A stretch of DNA of 64,000 nt from Epiperipatus broadwayi (Eukaryota; Onychophora; Udeonychophora; Euonychophora; Peripatidae), in the NCBI GenBank assembly GCA_028023455.1, contig JAQFVV010000505.1, forward strand, positions 124,001-188,000, read 5' to 3'. Both the position numbers and the translations under genes were made by a program. Positions 59,631 through 64,000 of this stretch are shown here, piece by piece. How positions within the stretch are numbered: position 1 is the stretch's first letter; every line of letters starts with the position of its first letter. The notes under the pieces were generated by a model, which saw only the letters and a program-made list of their open reading frames with translations, made no database searches and was not told the origin of the DNA.

Positions 59631-59731
59631 CAAGCATTGGTGGCTGAGTAGTTAGCACAGCTGCCTTACAAGCAGTTTTCCGGAGTTCGCTTCCCAACCG
59701 CTGCTTTGACACATTAAAAAAAAAATTGTAA
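59631..59731 (+). repeat. tRNA-Val-like SINE, second copy
   Basis: CAAGCATTGGTGGCTGAGTA (A box), CTGC-CTTACAA-GCAG (anticodon UAC), GGAGTTCGCTTCC (B box), then TTTGACACATT and an A run. AAAATTGT occurs on both sides. Same organisation as the minus-strand copy at 7037-7146. Confidence 0.68.
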
Positions 59732-60479
59732 AAAAAAAAAAGATATTACTTTACACAGTTTAACTAATCCTGCCAGAAGTTGTATTTTTTTCTTAAATGG
59801 AACCAAAAATGCAACTCTTCCAAATTAATCAGATGCATGCATAATGAGCTGATGCTATTTTGGAAAGCAACCTTATTTTTCATAAATCCTAACATGGTAT
59901 CAGAAGAAAACAAGATAGTTAGCTAATATTTGATGGTGTTAACAACTTTCGCCTTCCTATAGAAAATGATGGTATGAATTTAATAGATACCATGCTCTTT
60001 GCTGTTCCATAAAAAAGAAACTATAATTACTAAGTATAGATTCATCAGATTTATTTTTAAATGGATAACTGATATAAGGGTTGGAAGGATTCTCTAAATA
60101 TCTCTTATCTTGTCAATATTAAATATAAGCCATTATAAAGAAATGTGACCATGTAAATACTGGCTACTAAGAAAACCTTAAATTTAACAGAAAAAATAGA
60201 TCAATATATATTTATAATATGCACTTTTTTCCCAGTAACTTTAAAGTTCTTTAATTGCTTGGATGGTTTGGAACCAAAATATAAATAAGCTATTACATTT
60301 GGCATAGATGTTTCATACAATCCTAAAACTTTTAAGAGACTCAAGGACAAGGAGCCAAAAACACTTGAAAATTGTCATAAGAGTAAAATTTCTACATCCC
60401 CAAATGAGTTTGATATTGGATAATATTTATGTATTAATATTTTGCTAGATCAAACACTGAAGTATGTTGGTGTGCTCAT

Positions 60480-60850
60480 TTCAGTCAAAAAAAGTTAATG
60501 ATTGAATAAGAACCATATAGCTGATGTTGCTAATCATTTTTTTAATAGTTTGTGAAATAAATGACAACAGAAATGGATTAATGGTGAATATCTGTGGGAA
60601 AGTCAAGGAAAGGTTGTGTAAGTAATAAAAGAATTCAAGAAATAATGAATATTGAACCCACTTTGGAATGATATGGACATGTATAAAGAATGTCTCGGAA
60701 AAGATTATCAAAATAAATATTAAATTATCATTAGAAAAAAGAGAACATTCTAAAAGTAGTTAGAAAGAAGAAATGGATAAATAAGTTAAGAGACAGAAAT
60801 TTGCAGGAAGACTTATGGAGAAACAGAGAGGCATTAAGTTTGGGAATCTT
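60480..60850 (+). pseudogene. LINE 3'-end relic
   Basis: Plus strand, frameshifted: YGHV.RMSRKRLSK, then KKKWINKLRDRNLQEDLW and RNREALSLGI. This is the basic C-terminal segment (GHV-RM ... W...LRDR......NRE.W) found after the thumb domain in many RTE/jockey-type LINE ORFs. It is too decayed to place in a clade. Confidence 0.5.
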
Positions 60851-61204
60851 AACATATCAGATATAGAACAATAAAAACAAAAAAGATATATAGCAAAGGT
60901 TATTAATACCACAAAATGAGTCTTTGGTTACCACAATAATTCCATTGGCATAATCAGTTAAGTGAATATATATCATAAATTATATTAGATAAACAAAGTT
61001 GGACTTATGAATGGTATAGAAAATTGGACATAGAAGACATGTTATTTAAGTTCAACAAAAAGTAGTGTGTATAACACTATGCATCGATACTGATTATTTA
61101 AGATATCTTCTCATCAAATGGAAATTTTATATATTATATAATTTAAACAATCTCTATTAATTTTCTTCCTTCTATGCTCTCTTCACATTGCTTTATTATT
61201 TTTA

Positions 61205-61320
61205 GTTATCTTACAGTTTCAATTGTCTAGCTGTTTTCTTCTGAAATATCAATATAATTGCTTTATATTATTTTTATAGCGCTGAAGAAGAATACTAGGT
61301 AATCAAAATTATAAGAGAAT
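61205..61320. repeat. Decayed foldback of F-type motifs
   Basis: The minus side has TTCAGAAGAAAACAGCTAGA then ATTGAAACTG, and the plus side has GCTGAAGAAGAATACTAGGT then AATCAAAATT. They face each other like the copies at 16631 and 44755. Confidence 0.5.
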
Positions 61321-62329
61321 AGAAATTTAATAAAGCATTGTCATAAGTATGTAGAAAGAATAAAATTATTAGAAATTTTTAATATAAGCAATGCAAGAAT
61401 AAAAAATATGGAACATCTTAGACAATTAGCAGATTAGTGCTTAACCATCAGGCATTTTGAGTGGAAATATTAGGACTAAAGTGTTTGTACATGCTTTATA
61501 GGAAAAAATGATTAGATTAATAACTGTCTATTATTTATATTATATTTCTCTAGATATAAATTGATATAGTAATAACCGATTAATTGGATTTTAATTAATG
61601 CATATATATAAAGTTTAGAAATATAACTTATAAAACAATCATTAATCTGGGGGAAATGATTCACATTTCATTGTATTTTTATTATATATTTAGTCTTTTT
61701 ATTTTATAACTGGGGTTCTCCACCCTCTACGCCTTCAGCACTGACTAAATTCCATTTTTTTTGTTTCATTTTGATTATGATTTTCTCTTTTTTTTTTAAC
61801 ATCACACACTACATTTTATTCTTTTATTAACTGAGTAAGAACAAATTTACTGTTAAATTAATTATTTATAGTTTTTTGCTACAAATGTTATTTCTGCTTA
61901 AAAGTTTTATTTACTCACACTTATTTTTGAAATGGTATATATGAGAATCTTATAAAAAAGTTACCAGAAACATTCATAATATAATATTGTTCGTCTGTGA
62001 GGAGAAATTCATGGTTAATAAATTGATAACTATTTTATAAAATGCAATTTTAGTTTCTTTAACATACATTTAATTGAACTAGAGCAAGTTTATTGTTAAA
62101 TAATTATTAATATTTTTTCAGAATACAGTGTACTGTGTTTTTTACAGCAAATGTTCCTTTCTGTCACATTTTTAACAGTTCTTTTTTTATAAGGGTGGCC
62201 ATTTTAGTTTCATATTAACAATTTGTATCCAGAATTTTTAGCAAACTTTGTCATTTGTTACTATTTCTGTTTCATTTATCATTTTGTAGATATATTTTAC
62301 TATATTAGATTAAATATATAGGGTATATG

Positions 62330-62690
62330 AGCACAGACCCTCACACGACCCGCCACTCTCCATACTATCTCATAACACTGATACACCCGAACACATATGT
62401 TGAAAAGATAAATAATCACCAATATACATATTTCATGCTAAACCAGCAATCATCAGTTGGTCCAGATTAACATCTCTATACATATATGCTATAAGTGCTC
62501 AGATATATATTAAGATAGCCAATCCTCATACTTTAATGGACAGGCTTCAATCTACTCCACACTCCAACTCTTCAACCATCCATCCAATTGAAAATCTGAT
62601 GTGGAGAGTGGCGGGTCATGTGAAAGTCTGTGCTCATATATCCTATATATTTACATATATAGACACAGGTATATAATAAGCCTGTTTGTT
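62330..62690 (-). repeat. Family C repeat, inverted copy C4 with forward tail
   Basis: 62330-62602 is the reverse complement of the C1/C5 body (CTCCAACTCTTCAACCATCC, GCAATCATCAGTTGGTCCAG). It is immediately followed by a forward tail (GTGGAGAGTGGCGGGTCATG ... AAGCCTGTTTGTTTCAGTT). This inverted-then-forward layout is the one seen in the D, E and PLE insertions. Confidence 0.7.
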
Positions 62691-62817
62691 TCAGTTGTTA
62701 CATAGTGGAGATGTCTGCCCATCCCTTGTATATGTATTAAATGGATTATATCCTGTACATGAGGGGTCAGATTGTCCTTAGGTCAACATAGGTGTGACAA
62801 GAATCTCGGCCTCAGGG
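62691..62817. other. Spacer between C copies
   Basis: A G+C-richer segment (GTGGAGATGTCTGCCCATCC, then CTCGGCCTCAGGGTGGCC) that may belong to a longer family C unit. It is not found elsewhere in the window. Confidence 0.35.
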
Positions 62818-63178
62818 TGGCCTTTGAGCATTCCATCATCAGATTTTCAATTGGATGGATGGTTGAAGAGTTGGAGGGTGGAGTAGATTGAAGCCTGTCC
62901 ATTAAAGTATGAGGATTGGCCATCTTAATATATATCTGAGCACTTATAGCATATATGTGTAGAGATGGTAATCTGGACCAACTGATGATTGCTGATTTAG
63001 TATGAAATACATATATTGGTGATTATTTATCTTTTCAACATATATGTGTTCGGGGGTATCGGTGTTATGAGATAGTGTGGAGAGTGGCGATTTGTGTGAA
63101 AGTCTGCTCATATTCCCTATATATTTACTTATATAGACACAGGTATGTAATAAGCCTGTTTGTTTCAGTTATATTAGA
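62818..63178 (+). repeat. Family C repeat, full copy C5
   Basis: Matches C1 (2820-3160) along its length: CATCATCAGATTTTCAAT, TTGGAGGGTGGAGTAGATTG, CTGGACCAACTGATGATTGC, then the tail ending GCCTGTTTGTTTCAGTT, as in C4. Confidence 0.7.
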
Positions 63179-63477
63179 TTAAGCATTTTCTATTGCTTTT
63201 GAAATAAAAGTAAATTTTTAAAACAAAATTTCTCAAATATTTTCAGTAAATTTAAATTTTAGAGAATATTTTTGCGCCACTTTATTATTCATATAAACAG
63301 CTCAGCCAAATATGCTTAATTTTACATGTTTGCACTCTTATCTCAGAAATTTATATCAAATTTTTAGAAATTTTGTAAAAAAAAATTGATATTTTAAATT
63401 ATTTTATATTCCATTCATGCATAAATGAGTTATTTAATATTATTTTTGTAATTAAATTACTTAATTTTTTTTCTTAG

Positions 63478-63581
63478 GATGAATTTTTAGATGTAATTTA
63501 TTGGGCAAGACAAATAATAGGAATTATTTTTGGAATTATATGGGGTATTGTTCCCATCAAAGGAGCCTTAGGAATTATTCT
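63478..63581 (+). CDS. RAB5IF: RAB5IF/RCAF1/OPTI, exon 2
   Basis: Preceded by a T-rich acceptor TTTTTTTTCTTAG and followed by GTAAGTATA. It encodes DEFLDVIYWARQIIGIIFGI then IWGIVPIKGALGII plus two bases. DEFLDVIYW-RQII is the family signature. The stretch after it is the first transmembrane segment, with the conserved WG(V/I)-P---G loop between membrane helices. Exon 1 joins in phase 0 at DK/DEF, as in vertebrates. The remaining exons (second hairpin and C-terminus) lie to the right of the window, and no further exon is seen up to 64000. Human relatives are about 130 residues, so about half of the protein is covered here. Confidence 0.93.
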
Positions 63582-64000
63582 GTAAGTATAAATTAGCATT
63601 ATGATTATTTATCATTTAAGAATGATAAACATGTTAATAGTTTAATGAAGATTCAAACAATTGAAAATAAGTAATTTTTATGTAATAACTAGAGAAATAT
63701 ATTCAGCAGTGATTTTGTTAAGTAACCACCAATTAAAATTAACATCCCCAAACTGAACATTTATTTGCTTTAGTAACTAGAATTTACCTGGAAATAAAAG
63801 AAAATCTCTTTTACTTCAATACCCAAGATCTTATATTGGGCAATGAACTCACTATTTTTATAAGAACTTTGAAGAATCACTTCTTCACTGAAATTCTGGA
63901 AATAAATCATCTTTGCCTTAGAGCTATCTAAGTGTTAAATATGTTCATGGAATAAGTAAGATGTAAACAAATGAATTTTGGGGGATTTCCATGTAATAAC
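63582..64000 (+). other. Start of RAB5IF intron 2
   Basis: A+T-rich. No exon or repeat recognised before the window ends. Confidence 0.6.

Larger units (their letters stand above)
50706..63477 (+). other. RAB5IF intron 1 (12.8 kb)
   Basis: Runs from the donor GTATCG at 50706 to the acceptor TTTTCTTAG ending at 63477. It contains the repeats and nested candidate gene listed separately. The stretches 50710-51840, 52070-52640, 52870-53290, 55580-56360, 56500-57820, 58810-59620, 59740-60470, 60860-61200 and 61330-62320 hold nothing I can support. Confidence 0.75.

Noticed and set aside
59631-59700. Functional tRNA-Val gene
   Set aside because: The acceptor stem is not complementary, the copy ends in an A-rich tail and a second diverged copy exists. 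It is a SINE.
1-64000. CRISPR arrays, operons, riboswitches, rho-independent terminators
   Set aside because: The window is animal nuclear DNA with spliced genes. The regular repeats seen are two-copy tandem or inverted element copies, not spaced arrays.

Overview
This is a piece of a eukaryotic nuclear genome, almost certainly from an invertebrate animal. It is very A+T-rich (by eye about three quarters A+T), its genes are split by introns of 12 to 18 kb, and the intronic space is packed with retroelement debris, foldback repeats, tRNA-derived SINEs and short DNA transposons. I see no prokaryotic features. The species cannot be fixed from the sequence.

Host genes. Two conserved genes sit head to head about 400 bp apart. 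On the minus strand, three exons (50137-50193, 33388-33503, 15168-15296) encode the N-terminus and the HR1 Rho-binding domain of rhophilin. Their reading phases join exactly, and the rest of the gene lies to the left of the window. On the plus strand, two exons (50601-50705, 63478-63581) encode the start of the RAB5IF/RCAF1/OPTI membrane protein, which continues to the right. The 407 bp between the two start codons is a probable bidirectional promoter. A possible three-exon minus-strand gene of unknown function (58802 to 57829) lies inside the first RAB5IF intron. A few other coding-like islands (9191-9442, 10540-10689, 11012-11152, 56369-56491) are not identified.

Mobile elements. Penelope-like elements (PLEs) with GIY-YIG endonuclease and YVDD reverse-transcriptase remnants occur at 852-1088, 8088-8847, 17879-18091, 28497-31165 and 47373-48171. 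A 5'-truncated LINE with an open 316-codon reading frame, a poly(A) tail and a 13-bp target duplication lies at 18760-19815. RTE-like LINE relics lie at 35930-36165, 53298-54575 and 60480-60850. A deleted hAT element with a perfect 8-bp target duplication lies at 41256-41710. tRNA-derived SINEs or tRNA-like sequences are scattered through the window.

The most interesting layer is two related families of short repeats, called D and E here. Their units are about 430-450 bp and are found as tandem multimers or inverted dimers. At least seven insertions have target duplications of 9-14 bp. Each unit carries a hammerhead-ribozyme-like junction (CTGATG..GAAAC core with paired, partly covarying helices). 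This is the expected form of metazoan retrozymes, which are non-autonomous circular-RNA retroelements thought to use PLE enzymes. The PLE palindrome at 8088-8847 has the same kind of 12-bp duplication and the same inverted layout. A third motif series (F), at the ends of PLE-like repeats, has a similar core with a strongly covarying helix II.

Layout. 1-15 kb: repeats downstream of rhophilin exon 3. 15-33 kb: rhophilin intron 2, with the LINE, foldbacks and a large PLE palindrome. 33-50 kb: rhophilin intron 1, with the hAT element, D/E elements and a PLE. 50-64 kb: the divergent promoter and the RAB5IF first intron, with a LINE relic, the nested candidate gene, a SINE and the family C repeats.
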